Shown: positions 13,048 through 23,400 of the stretch, piece after piece
Layout: every line of letters begins with the position of its first letter
Position numbering within the stretch: position 1 is the stretch's first letter
Assembly (NCBI GenBank): GCA_036244855.1
Contig: BQKZ01002525.1
Location: 1 to 64,000 of the forward strand
Reading direction: 5' to 3'
DNA: 64,000 nt
From: Temnopleurus reevesii
Taxonomy: Eukaryota > Echinodermata > Echinoidea > Temnopleuroida > Temnopleuridae
Notes under the pieces: model-generated
Told to the model about the DNA's origin: nothing
The model's input: the letters and a program-made list of their open reading frames with translations, nothing else
Databases searched by the model: none
Position numbers and translations under genes: made by a program

Positions 13048-13563
13048 TCCATCGCACAACTTGTCAAATCATATTCAATCAATCATCGATTCCATCGCAC
13101 AACTTGTCAAATCATATTCAATCAATCATCGATTCCATCGCACAACTTGTCAAATCATATTCAATCAATCATCGATTCCATCGCACAACTTGTCAAATCA
13201 TATTCAATCAATCATCGATTCCATCGCACAACTTGTCAAATCATATTCAATCAATCATCGATTCCATCGCACAACTTGTCAAATCATATTCAATCAATCA
13301 TCGATTCCATCGCACAACTTGTCAAATCATATTCAATCAATCATCGATTCCATCGCACAACTTGTCAAATCATATTCAATCAATCATCGATTCCATCGCA
13401 CAACTTGTCAAATCATATTCAATCAATCATCGATTCCATCGCACAACTTGTCAAATCATATTCAATCAATCATCGATTCCATCACACAATCATTCAAATC
13501 ACATTCAATAGATCATCAATTCCATCGCACAACTTGTCAAATCATATTCAATCAATCATCGAT
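13048..13563. repeat. 43-bp satellite array
   Basis: Ten consecutive, apparently identical 43-bp units, beginning TCCATCGCACAACTTGTCAA and ending AATCATCGAT, run from 13048 to 13477. A diverged unit follows and one more exact unit lies at 13521. A partial unit also closes the contig at 11297-11335. Because 43 is not a multiple of three, three overlapping frames stay open. There are no unique spacers. Confidence 0.95.
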
Positions 13564-14039
13564 TCCACTATACAAACATTCAAATCACTTTTTAATAATC
13601 CACAATCATTCAAATCAAAGAGGATTAAAAAAGACAAGATGATGAGGTATTTGAACTTTGTAAGTTCTTTGAACTGCAAATTCACATATTTTGGACAAGA
13701 AAACACGATGAATTGCTTAACTTGACAACTCATCTGTTATCCGACAATTTGTCTGCTTATCCATAAAAAGTTGGCTCTCTGAGTTCAAAGAAAATTTCAG
13801 AAGAAATCACTTTCTGAGTTCTAAGAATTCATCATCTTGTATTTTCTTCAGAAATCATCTTTACCCCTTATCTGGATTGTGTTAATAAAGCTGTTGACAG
13901 ATTTAAGCACGACTTTATGAACAATTGGTGGCCTTTTTCTGCACAAAATGTCAGTTCCAATTGCTGTATTGCATCACAGAATGGATCACAAATCGTTCGA
14001 AGAGTCGAGCATAGATCTATGAATAGCTATATGAAACAC

Positions 14040-14363
14040 AAACCAGGGTGGTGCTTCACAAAGATAAGAAAAACTTTAAGAATTAATTGTATCAGTTTTT
14101 GCGCTGAATATGCATAATATTGTGGATCATTACATGCAAGAACGGATACCAGTAGTTCTTCAAGTCTTTCTCACCAGGAGGGTGTTTCATGAAGCCTATT
14201 GCTAGCAACAATCAGTCAGCACTGACTGATCCATTGATATCCTTGATTTTGATTAGATAAAAAGCACTATCCCTGACTGTTACTATCATAACAGTCGGAA
14301 AATGACTGCTTGTCGCTGGCGATAAGCTTCATGAAACACCCTACGGGTGAAACACCGCCCTGT
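14040..14363. mobile_element. Nested MITEs (one inside another)
   Basis: The outer element opens with GGGTGGTGCTTCACAAAGATAAG at 14046 and shows its complementary end (TTCAAGTCTTTCTCACC, then GGGTGAAACACCGCCCTG) split in two. Between the two parts of the right end lies a complete second element at 14179-14342, whose termini AGGGTGTTTCATGAAGC and GCTTCATGAAACACCCT are perfect complements. Confidence 0.7.
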
Positions 14364-15244
14364 TCATTTCTTTATATTAGAAGAGGTGGTAAAGGAAAAT
14401 ATTTCAAAACTTTGCATTCATTATTTTTGTCACAAAACAAAAAACGCATTGCAACTAGTATTTTGTTTTATAATAATTTTGGGAGAGGAATATAATATAT
14501 CATGAAACAAATTACATTGCATATATTCTCATGAAAGCAATATACTAAAGGAACCAGTATTTCATACATATTCATAGCAATATAGTAACAAGGTAAATTT
14601 CATCAAACAATGAATATACTAGAGTACAGGTACTAATAGAAATATTCACATGAAATACAGAATACATATAGTACTGTACTTCTTCTGCAAAAAAAATGTT
14701 TGAAACATGATGATCCCAGTATAACGGCAATATTCTTTTATCATTAATATTCACGAAAAACAAAAAAATCATCATAATATATGTACAGGCAGAAACCTGT
14801 TGCGACAGCAGAAACTGGAGGCAATTTCATAATTTATGGCCGATCAAGGAAATCTACAAGTAAAAGTTATTACCTGTTGACATACTAGGTGACATAGGGG
14901 TTATGATTAAGTGTAGAAAAATGTGCACCAGGTTTGCATTTCTAAAAGCTGTTCTTAGATCTACAGGGTGAGTCAAAAAAAATGTCCCCCAACTTTGAAG
15001 CTGTCCTGTTCGGAATTTGAAATCATTATCCTGAATTTGATGGTATGTCCTGAAAGAGTATTCTCCAACGAACATTTTGGTACCATTTTTATGTGCATTA
15101 TTGCATGCATGACTGAACAAGAGACGATTGTTCTTGAGGAACAAAATGTCACTTGCGCCAAGTGGCAGGGTGAAGACAAAAGACAGCCTTTGGTCGTGCG
15201 GCAGTTGGACAGATAATGGCAAGCTCAAACAAGCATTTGCAATT

Positions 15245-15246
<2 letters not shown>

Positions 15247-15288
<42 letters not shown>
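15247..15288. repeat. (AC)n microsatellite
   Basis: An uninterrupted AC dinucleotide run of about 20 repeats inside the fold-back element. Confidence 0.95.
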
Positions 15289-15290
<2 letters not shown>

Positions 15291-15505
15291 AGAGTAAACC
15301 ACAAAAAAACAAACCCACAAACTGTACACAAAGACGCCCACATACGCGCACAATTCATACACCACAGAAATCAACAAATAAACATAATTTGGTGTTTCAT
15401 CGCAAAAGTCTCTGGCCAAAATTATTTCTTGTGGGGAAGCATCCAGTATTCACCAATCCATCTCCAGACATATCAGATCGAGCTACGACAGGGTATGGAG
15501 GAAGA

Positions 15506-15652
15506 NNNNNNNNNNNNNNNNNNNNNNNNNNNNNNNNNNNNNNNNNNNNNNNNNNNNNNNNNNNNNNNNNNNNNNNNNNNNNNNNNNNNNNNNNNNNNNN
15601 NNNNNNNNNNNNNNNNNNNNNNNNNNNNNNNNNNNNNNNNNNNNNNNNNNNN
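15506..15652. other. Assembly gap (147 N)
   Basis: Run of N between the two arms of the fold-back element. Collapse of the inverted repeat probably prevented closure. Confidence 1.
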
Positions 15653-15879
15653 CTGTCTTTTGTCTTCACCCTGCCACTTGGCGCAAGTGACATTTTGTTC
15701 CTCAAGAACAATCGTCTCTTGTTCAGTCATGCATGCAATAATGCACATAAAAATGGTACCAAAATGTTCGTTGGAGAATACTCTTTCAGGACATACCATC
15801 AAATTCAGGATAATGATTTCAAATTCCGAACAGGACAGCTTCAAAGATGGGGGACATTTTTTTTGACTCACCCTGTATA

Positions 15880-16030
15880 TATATATATATACGTCTCTAA
15901 GAACGACTGGTGACCCTTTCCCGCACTAAATGATATGTCATATGAATCATACATGAGAAAGGATCACCAGTCGTTCATAGAGTCATGCCTTAGATCTAAG
16001 AACTGCTTTATGAAATATAACCCAGCCATG
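15880..16030. mobile_element. Right part of a MITE interrupted by the fold-back element
   Basis: Contains internal complementary arms (AAGAACGACTGGTGACC against GATCACCAGTCGTTC) and a right terminus AGATCTAAGAACTGCTTTATGAAATATAACCC. The complement of that terminus appears left of the fold-back element at about 14929-14962. A related intact element lies at 46333-46507. Confidence 0.65.
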
Positions 16031-16149
16031 TCGAGAGTCAAGCTTAGCTTTATCAAACACAGCCCTGGAATAAACCAGCAACATGACACAACACCTCATG
16101 ACATTTCACATTGTTTCCCTAAATATTGTTTGTATTAAATATACAAAAT

Positions 16150-17060
16150 AAGAATAAAGCCATTTAACCCTATATTTCTGAAGGAAAACAATTCAATATT
16201 AATACTAACAATAAACTGGAATTTATATAGCGTGTAATCAGGTGACCTGGTCTGTGGTATTATTGAAAAAGAAAGGATAAGAGAAAATAAAAGTTTACTA
16301 ATGCTATGAAGATATTATCTACCAGCACGTACAAGACAAGACAGAAGGGACATAATTCAATGTAACATAGTAAACTGATATAACACGTATATCAGGGATA
16401 GATTTTCATAGGCAATATACTTGAGTCTAATGAATGTTTATTATGCAAGACATGACCATAGTATATGTAGATAAGTTATTTTTCATCAGTTCTACAAAAT
16501 GTGCAAATTTAAGAATCCCCAATGCAAGAAAAAAAAATCTTGTACATGTATATAAACAATCATATATAGAAATCCTTTTTCCCAAATGAGACAACATTGA
16601 TTTATGAAAAGAATTGTTAATTTCCTGACATGTAATTTTGGTCAATGTCATTGAATTCATTGTATTTTGCTCTTGTTTGCATTCATCATCCAAAATAAAT
16701 AAAAGTATGTGTAATTTTTCACTAAAAAAATATTATAGAACTTATCTTCAACAGATTCAGAAATAATATTTTGAAGAAAAATAATAACTCTACTCAAATT
16801 TGCATAATTTTCTAGAAATTAATCTGTAAAATCTGTAAAATTTTAAGTCCTTCACAAAATATCAAGTGAGAAAAGTCAACAATTATTTCAAAAGGCTTTA
16901 AAAAAAATTTGAGAATTCAAGAGCACCATATTTTTGGAATATTTAATGTTCCTTTTTCTTAGATAGAGAAGGCATTGAAAGAAAGAAAAAAATCATTAGG
17001 ATAAGATGGAATTCCTGTTGATGAACCCCTTGATGCAGCATGAAATATAAGGGTCAGCAA
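16150..17060. other. Gene-free AT-rich stretch
   Basis: No exon or structured repeat was recognised. Short open frames look random. Confidence 0.6.
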
Positions 17061-17074
17061 AGATTCCAAAGAGC

Positions 17075-17152
17075 TCAATCATCATCTTCTCCAAGCCATT
17101 TCGCGTCCAACTCTTCTGTTAAATTCCGCAGGGTTCGTTCTGGCAATGTTTC
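17075..17152 (-). CDS. Candidate terminal exon of an unidentified gene
   Basis: A TCCTCGTAG acceptor is followed by 25 codons and TGA. The peptide is hydrophilic and acidic and ends 'DAKWLGEDDD', like a genuine C-terminus, and the base composition is richer than its surroundings. The frame is closed just upstream by the acceptor's own TAG, as expected for a spliced exon. No partner exon was identified between here and 20.2 kb, so this could be chance. Confidence 0.35.
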   Translation of the reverse strand, partial: ETLPERTLRNLTEELDAKWLGEDDD

Positions 17153-17159
17153 CTACGAG

Positions 17160-19600
17160 GAAGTATCAAACTGTGGTTCTATATGTTCAGCCAGACGTCA
17201 CTGTCTCCAATACATCACTATAGGTTGGGTGGTGATGAAAAGCGATCATCCATGATCCGTTGATATACCGCGTATCACTGCCTTTACATCCACGCATTGA
17301 TAAACATTTAGTTTTCCAATCCTTGGAACAGGTTCTTTTAGCATATTTTGTCACATTGAGATTGTGACTGATAAATATCTTCAAATATAAATGAGTAACA
17401 TTGGATTTGATGTTCCATTTTAATTCAATTATTTTTCTTCCTTTTGTATTTCCAGTCACAAAAGAACTTTAACTCAATTAATTAAAAAAAAAAACCAATA
17501 AAATGTGAAATATGGGTCTGCAAACAGTGGAATTTTGTAAATTACAAAAATATATTAGATTGGAAATCAACAGAATTGTTCACGTGAAGTTTGGATGCAA
17601 CATTTAGCAAAACTCAGTAAATGCCTTCATTTGCAGAACAGATTTGCAATGGGCTTTAATAACATACTTTTTCCAAATATCTTAATGTGAAATTAAACAC
17701 ATAAAACATTTCATTTCTAGATACTAAACAGATGGAGGATACAGAGATCAACACATTGGTCATTATCGAACACGATCCATATCCCTCTTCTTCCAAGAAC
17801 TTCCAAATGCCAAAAACATAATCTATTTGTATCTGGGGCATAATAATGTTAAACAAATGACTGGTTAATATATCATATACCACAGCAACAATATAGGGTA
17901 CGGGCAATGTCACAAATTGTACTACATGACACAATGTCTATTCTGCTAACAGCAGCATGACTTTCACTACTGTTTAGAGAACTTCTACAACATTGTGTAT
18001 ACTGGTACTTCAATATACAGTGTGTGTCCAACAATAGAACATCCCAGGCAAAACAGCCATATTCAGGAGCAATCTCCATCCATATTTCCAAAAAATAGTT
18101 TCATCAAATTCACTCAAGTAAGTCAAAAACTATGACACATTTTTGTGGAGCAATGTGAGATCAGAGTTATGGCATGTTTTGTGCTGCCTACACTAATATC
18201 TGTTTGGATAACACATAACATGTCAGAAGATTGTTACAGGTATCTGACACTGCTCCACAAAAAAATGTTATTACTTTTGACTCGCTGAGCTGAACTTGGT
18301 GAAATAAAGCTCATTTATACAGAAGGAATATGGATGAAAGTATATGTATATCTTGAATATGGCCAGTTTTCGGGTGGTATATCAAACATATTCGTAATGT
18401 AAATTGGTTTTCTATGGTACATGTAGTGGTACAAGGAATAATTTCACTTTTCACGTTTGAATCACAGTTTTAGACATTGAGGAAACTTTTTCTAACAGAC
18501 TTTACTGTACAGTTCTATGTGGAAAAGTTGCTACACCAAACATCTTTTGTATAGTATTCAAGCTAAAATGCATAGCTAATTGCGATGCCACTAAAATTAT
18601 TCCCTGTGGTACATAGTACATGATTGTATAAAGCACCGTTCTCATTAGAAGCATAAGTTGTATTAGCACGCAACTGTTTGTTTTGTTTGCATTTTTACAC
18701 AACTACACACCTCTATGGAAATTGCTCTCTTGTTTGTAAACTCAGGGGGTACACACAATAGCCAGCTTGTGCTTTGTATTGTTTGCAGTGCCTAAGCTAG
18801 TAGCTTGGGCTATAAAATTCCTACCTACAAAATTGATGCAACACAGAGAGGGTTAAACAGTGAAAGGAAAAAGAAAAAAAAATGACAATAAAGCCCACAG
18901 ACACCACAAAGAGTGAACTACATGTATTGTGAAGTATGGTTCAATTTTTATTTCAGGGGAAGCCAATTTAAAGTTATGCATCCTTGATGGCTATCGTGAA
19001 TTTATCAAGCTATGAACTTTTTTGTTTCTTGCTTAACCAACACTTCAAAATATAGTTAATGGTACAAGGTGATAAAAGTGAATAAAATAGAAAACACAAA
19101 AGATGCACCATAGAAAGCCAAGGACAGTCACTCTAAAAGATAAGGGAGGAAACTCAAAAGTTGGAAAAATTACGAGTTATGACAAAGGACAATGAAAATG
19201 AGAAGAAGTATAATAAGAAAACAAGTTTTCTGCATCTTGTTCATTTGCATAAATTCCAATTTTTTTAAAGAAATTCACAAACACAATGATAGGCATAGCA
19301 AAGAAGTTTAGAATATATTCTGTTTGTCCAAACTTGGAGCGCACAGAATTATAATGTGTAATAACATCAATCATAAAACATAAAAGGCATATTGCATAGA
19401 AAATAAATAATCTAAGTAAAACATTACAAAACACCATGAAACAAAAATTAAAGCTTTTACAAGCTCAAAACAAATACTTTCTCTCAATTAAGACATTTCA
19501 TCTTTTTTCCATAAAAATATTAAGTACTTTTCAGGTTACGAAAGTAAATGAACAAGATATCAGAAGAAGAAATTTGATTGCATAATACTCATACTTACAC
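17160..19600. other. Gene-free stretch with one imperfect inverted repeat
   Basis: Any exons linking the candidate first exon near 19.65 kb to the terminal exon at 17.1 kb would lie here, but none was recognised. The only structure noted is an imperfect fold-back at about 18030-18370, with arms around GCCATATTCA and TGTGGAGCA. Confidence 0.5.
18030..18370. repeat. Imperfect inverted repeat
   Basis: The left part (AGCCATATTCAGGAGC, CCATATTTCC, TTTTTGTGGAGCA) is mirrored by TGCTCCACAAAAA, GGAATATGGATG and TTGAATATGGCC on the right. No coding content; MITE-like. Confidence 0.6.
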
Positions 19601-19611
19601 CACCCCATTTT

Positions 19612-19740
19612 CCTCACTTGTGATTGGTTAATCACAGCCATTCTCTTGTCCAATCAGTGACGAACATCGCCGGACTTTGTGGAAGAAGTTGGGTTCTCGT
19701 TGACTATCCCTCCTGAGACTTCAGCGATGACATCGTCTTT
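19612..19740 (-). promoter_or_regulatory. Candidate promoter / first exon on the minus strand
   Basis: A locally GC-richer segment with ATTGG at 19623 and CCAAT at 19651, on either side of a Met that opens MAVINQSQVRKMGW and reaches a GTAAGTA donor. This resembles a small first exon of a gene running toward 17.1 kb, but no transcript evidence exists and the peptide is not recognised. Confidence 0.25.
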
Positions 19741-20290
19741 AGTTGTTGGAGATTTGTGGCATTATGATGCTGTAAATTAGGCCAAAAGACTTTATTAGTG
19801 AACAATATTATTCTAAAAGCATGTTTTAAAGATTGGAATAGAGTATAATAATAAGCTTGATCAAACTTACAGGGATGAAAGCTGGAATATATCAAAGGGC
19901 CTGAAATCATCTATAATGAAATATTTTGTACACAAAAATGCGAATTAAACCTATGGCCTGAAAATATTTTGCCAGGGCAGTAATTCAGGCTTTAGCCTGT
20001 AAACTAGCATCCTGAAATTATTTGTCATGTTCAAAAAGATCCCCATCTTTCTTTTATCATAATTATCATTTCTATCATTATCAACATCATTATTATTCTA
20101 CTGCCTGACATAGCAACAAATAATGTATGCAAACTGAATTCCAAGCTGAAGCATTGTACTTCCATTGTAACTACCAGTCTCAGGAATAACACATAGCAAC
20201 GGTCGTCTGCAATAAATTTGAATATATAGTAAACCCTATGTAAACTATTACTTACATTTCCTCAGCAACATTGCTTCATTTACCTGCTAA

Positions 20291-20400
20291 TCACGTCACT
20301 GGTGATTCCGGAAGCACGTCGGACTGCTGAAACCCAATTTCCTGACATCTTTTGAGAAGGTCGCAGAGTTTTGTCTCATCGGCGTGCATGATCACGAACG
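20291..20400 (-). CDS. ZFC3H1: ZFC3H1 terminal exon
   Basis: 110 nt ending in TGA. 'ETKLCDLLKRCQEIGFQQSD' matches the human C-terminal 'KTDNLRKLVSKCQEIGVSLN'. The exon enters in phase 1 at a TATCTAG acceptor with a weak pyrimidine tract. The protein ends 10 residues later, VLPESPVT. Confidence 0.85.
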
Positions 20401-23400
20401 CTAGATACTAATTTTTGTTAGAGATAGGGAGTAGGGAGGGGAAAGGAAACATGTAGCCCTAAAATGTGGTCTGGAATAAAATGTCTATTTTGCTATAGAG
20501 GCGGTACAAATATTAGAGAATTGATATTGAGAACTGCATGCATTATGTGAGCAAGATGAATTTCATTAATATAGAAAATGTATAAATAAAACAAAATAGC
20601 ACAATCTAATGCCATCCAAATGAATTTATTTTTTTTTTGAACGGTAGGTTTTTTTTTCTCTCACCATTTTTATATTTTACATGTCTTTTTACAATGTTGT
20701 ATTATTTATGTTTTACTCTGTAAATTGAAATCATATTTCAGCTTTTAGCTACGATTATTCATTAATAAACCATTTATCTATATATCTATCTGGTAGTTGT
20801 ATTTTTTGTAGAGGTAATTCTACTTCGTGATGCTGATTTCAGTTTCCAAACTAAATTATGTTCTTATTATGTAACTATCATTAATACATGATGATCTATG
20901 CCCGAATATCTGCATCATTTAAATGATAAAATGTTAAAATAAAAAAGTGATGCTTTTATCAGTCACTTATCTTTGTTTTTGATAATCACCATCTGATCAA
21001 GGCAAATTAAAGTGAAATGAAACCCTGGAATTAATTTGCTATCAGTCGATGAAGAAAAATACGATGATCAAACTGTGAAAAATTGAGCTTAATTGGACAA
21101 TCCGTTCAAAAGTTACGAATTTTCAAAGTTTTAATTATCCCATTTCATGGGGATCCTTGAATTGGCAACGCTTAACAAATCTATGACGATATGCGGACAA
21201 CTCTCCATTCATTTTGTACATGATTTTTTATAATTATGGAATTTGATTGAATATACCATAACTATTCAACATTATTCTTCCAACAATACTTGAAGAATTA
21301 TCCAACACCTATAATACTGACGAGAAAAGGGAAAATTTTGTCCACTTTTCTGAAAAAAGAAGAAATTGTTAAATTTTGTGTACAGAATGAATGGAGAGCT
21401 GTCCACAAATACGTCACAGATTTGAACGTAGACGACTAATAATTGGTCGGCGTTGCCGACTCAAGGATTCCCATGACGGGACATTCACTATAAATTTGTA
21501 AATTCATAACTTTTGAATGGATCGTCGGATTATGCTCAAATTTTCACAGTTGGTTCATTTTATTTTTTTCCATCTACTGAGAGAATATAAAATGCAGGGT
21601 TTCGTTCTTCTTTAAATAATATACACGTACATAATCTTGTGTCCTTTTTATTTAATATGTAGAAACATATATACCCTATTACCCTGATGTGAATTATTTT
21701 ATTTCTTTTTTAATATATTCCAAACCCACCCAAAGCTTTAGTGCAAAATTGCTCTTGAATAATAATTGATGTTGATTCAGAGTAGAAAATAATTAATTTC
21801 AAAATAAAAAATATACTAATCTAAAATAAACTAATGGGAAAAAAAATTCAAAATGTATATTACGTCTTTCCACAAAGATGATACAGTCGGGTGATATAGG
21901 ACTGCTTGCTCATATAACGATTGTGCCTTTGTTAGAAGATTTTAGACCATTAAAAAGGCGGATAAAATGGAACATTCAAGAACAAAAACAAAAGGGAAAG
22001 AAAACAGAAAGAGTACTCAGAGGAATGAAATAATGTAAAAAAAAAAATGATGGAAAAATACCAATTATTCAAGAACCAAATTGTTGCATAACAATTGGAG
22101 GGAAATAAAATAAGGGGCATGATTAAATGATACAAAATGAGCATGAAGTGTGCAAATAAATGAAAGAAATTAAATGAAAGAAATTGAAATGAAATGTAGT
22201 CGAATGTAATCAATGTAAAATTGCCATATATAAAGGAGGAAAAATATTTTGACCAGAAAAATGATTAGGAAAATAATATTTCAAGAATGGAAAATTAATT
22301 TCCATAAGGAAATGGGCCAACAGAAAGATTTGGGATTTTTTTTCAAAGGCAGAAGGGATGATAAAAAGTGATACAGAGGGGAAAAAATGCATTCGCAAAT
22401 GGAAAAAACATGCGATGAAAGAAAATATAAAAAAGATAGAATTAATACATGCAATTGATGATTTTGAAAGGAAAAATGCGAAGTGACATGAATAAAAGAA
22501 AGAACAAGATATGTTGGGGAAGTGTGTTTGGGCGTAAGGAGAATAAAGAGAGTGAGAAGGGGAGAAAAAAAGAAAGAAAAACATGTGTCAGTACATGCCT
22601 TACATGTATATCATACATTTACATTGTGAAACAGACATTGACCATTCACTCAGTACAATGGTAAAGCAGGGGGAAAGATGGCAGGGCTCCTCCATTGTAC
22701 AATAGTGGGCTAGAAATCCTAATTCCCGATGTCTAATTTCATTGTGTAATCTCACCCATACTAGATAACAAGGATCATGCAATATCATTTGTGGGTAAAC
22801 CTCATGTGGCCAAGAAAATGGATGTGTAAATGTTGTGGCACGTGTAAAATGTATGGTCGTTCCTAAACTTATGTAAATAATTGTACATGTACCAATGTAT
22901 ATCTGTACCTGCCTGGGGTGCTCATAATTTGAGTTACTGTACATGTATATGTATAATGGAAAGCAAGGATTTATGAACCCCATAAATAAAACGACTAAAA
23001 TAATATGGATAATTACCAGAAAAAATAGATAAGAAAAATACAGTCTATTTTTTTTCAAACAAATCGTCCACTACACACCTGTATTTGCAGACCTGCCAAT
23101 ACAGAAAACTACAATTTAAGAAACGGTTTTAAAGACCTCAAGCTCTATGGCAGAGGCTGCCACAAAAAGCAATTTCACATTTGTGAGGCCCGCAGAAAAG
23201 GCCTCAAAGCCTCATTCAACTAAGAAATAAAGGGAAAATACACTTATATATCTAGAGATAAAAATGGTAATATAATATGCGCACAAGAACAAATTATTCA
23301 AAACGTTGTACCCAAAAGAATTGCCTGAAACAGAACTAGAAGGAAAACACAATTAGAGCACAAGAACAAATTAATTATTTAAAGAATTATGTACAAAAGG

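Larger units (their letters stand above)
14964..15875. mobile_element. Fold-back element with 223-bp terminal inverted repeats, TA-flanked
   Basis: 14964-15186 and 15653-15875 are near-perfect reverse complements. The ends read CAGGGTGAGTCAAAAA and TTTTTGACTCACCCTG and are flanked by TA on both sides (14962-14963, 15876-15877), as expected for Tc1/mariner-type insertion. The centre holds a CA microsatellite and a 147-N gap. No transposase is visible, so it is non-autonomous or its centre is missing. Confidence 0.85.

Noticed and set aside
13048..13563. Regular 43-bp repeats resembling a CRISPR array
   Set aside because: Units are contiguous with no unique spacers, in a eukaryotic intron, with no cas genes: a satellite.
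10020..13725. Long Ser/His/Asn/Ile-rich open frames
   Set aside because: They run in several frames at once through the stop-poor AT-rich tandem array. No start context or family match.
15128..15913. Open frames on both strands across the fold-back element
   Set aside because: They cross an N gap and the inverted arms, so the same peptides appear on both strands; no protein family.
22600..23058. 152-codon minus-strand open frame
   Set aside because: AT-rich, no family match, no splice or promoter context; likely chance.
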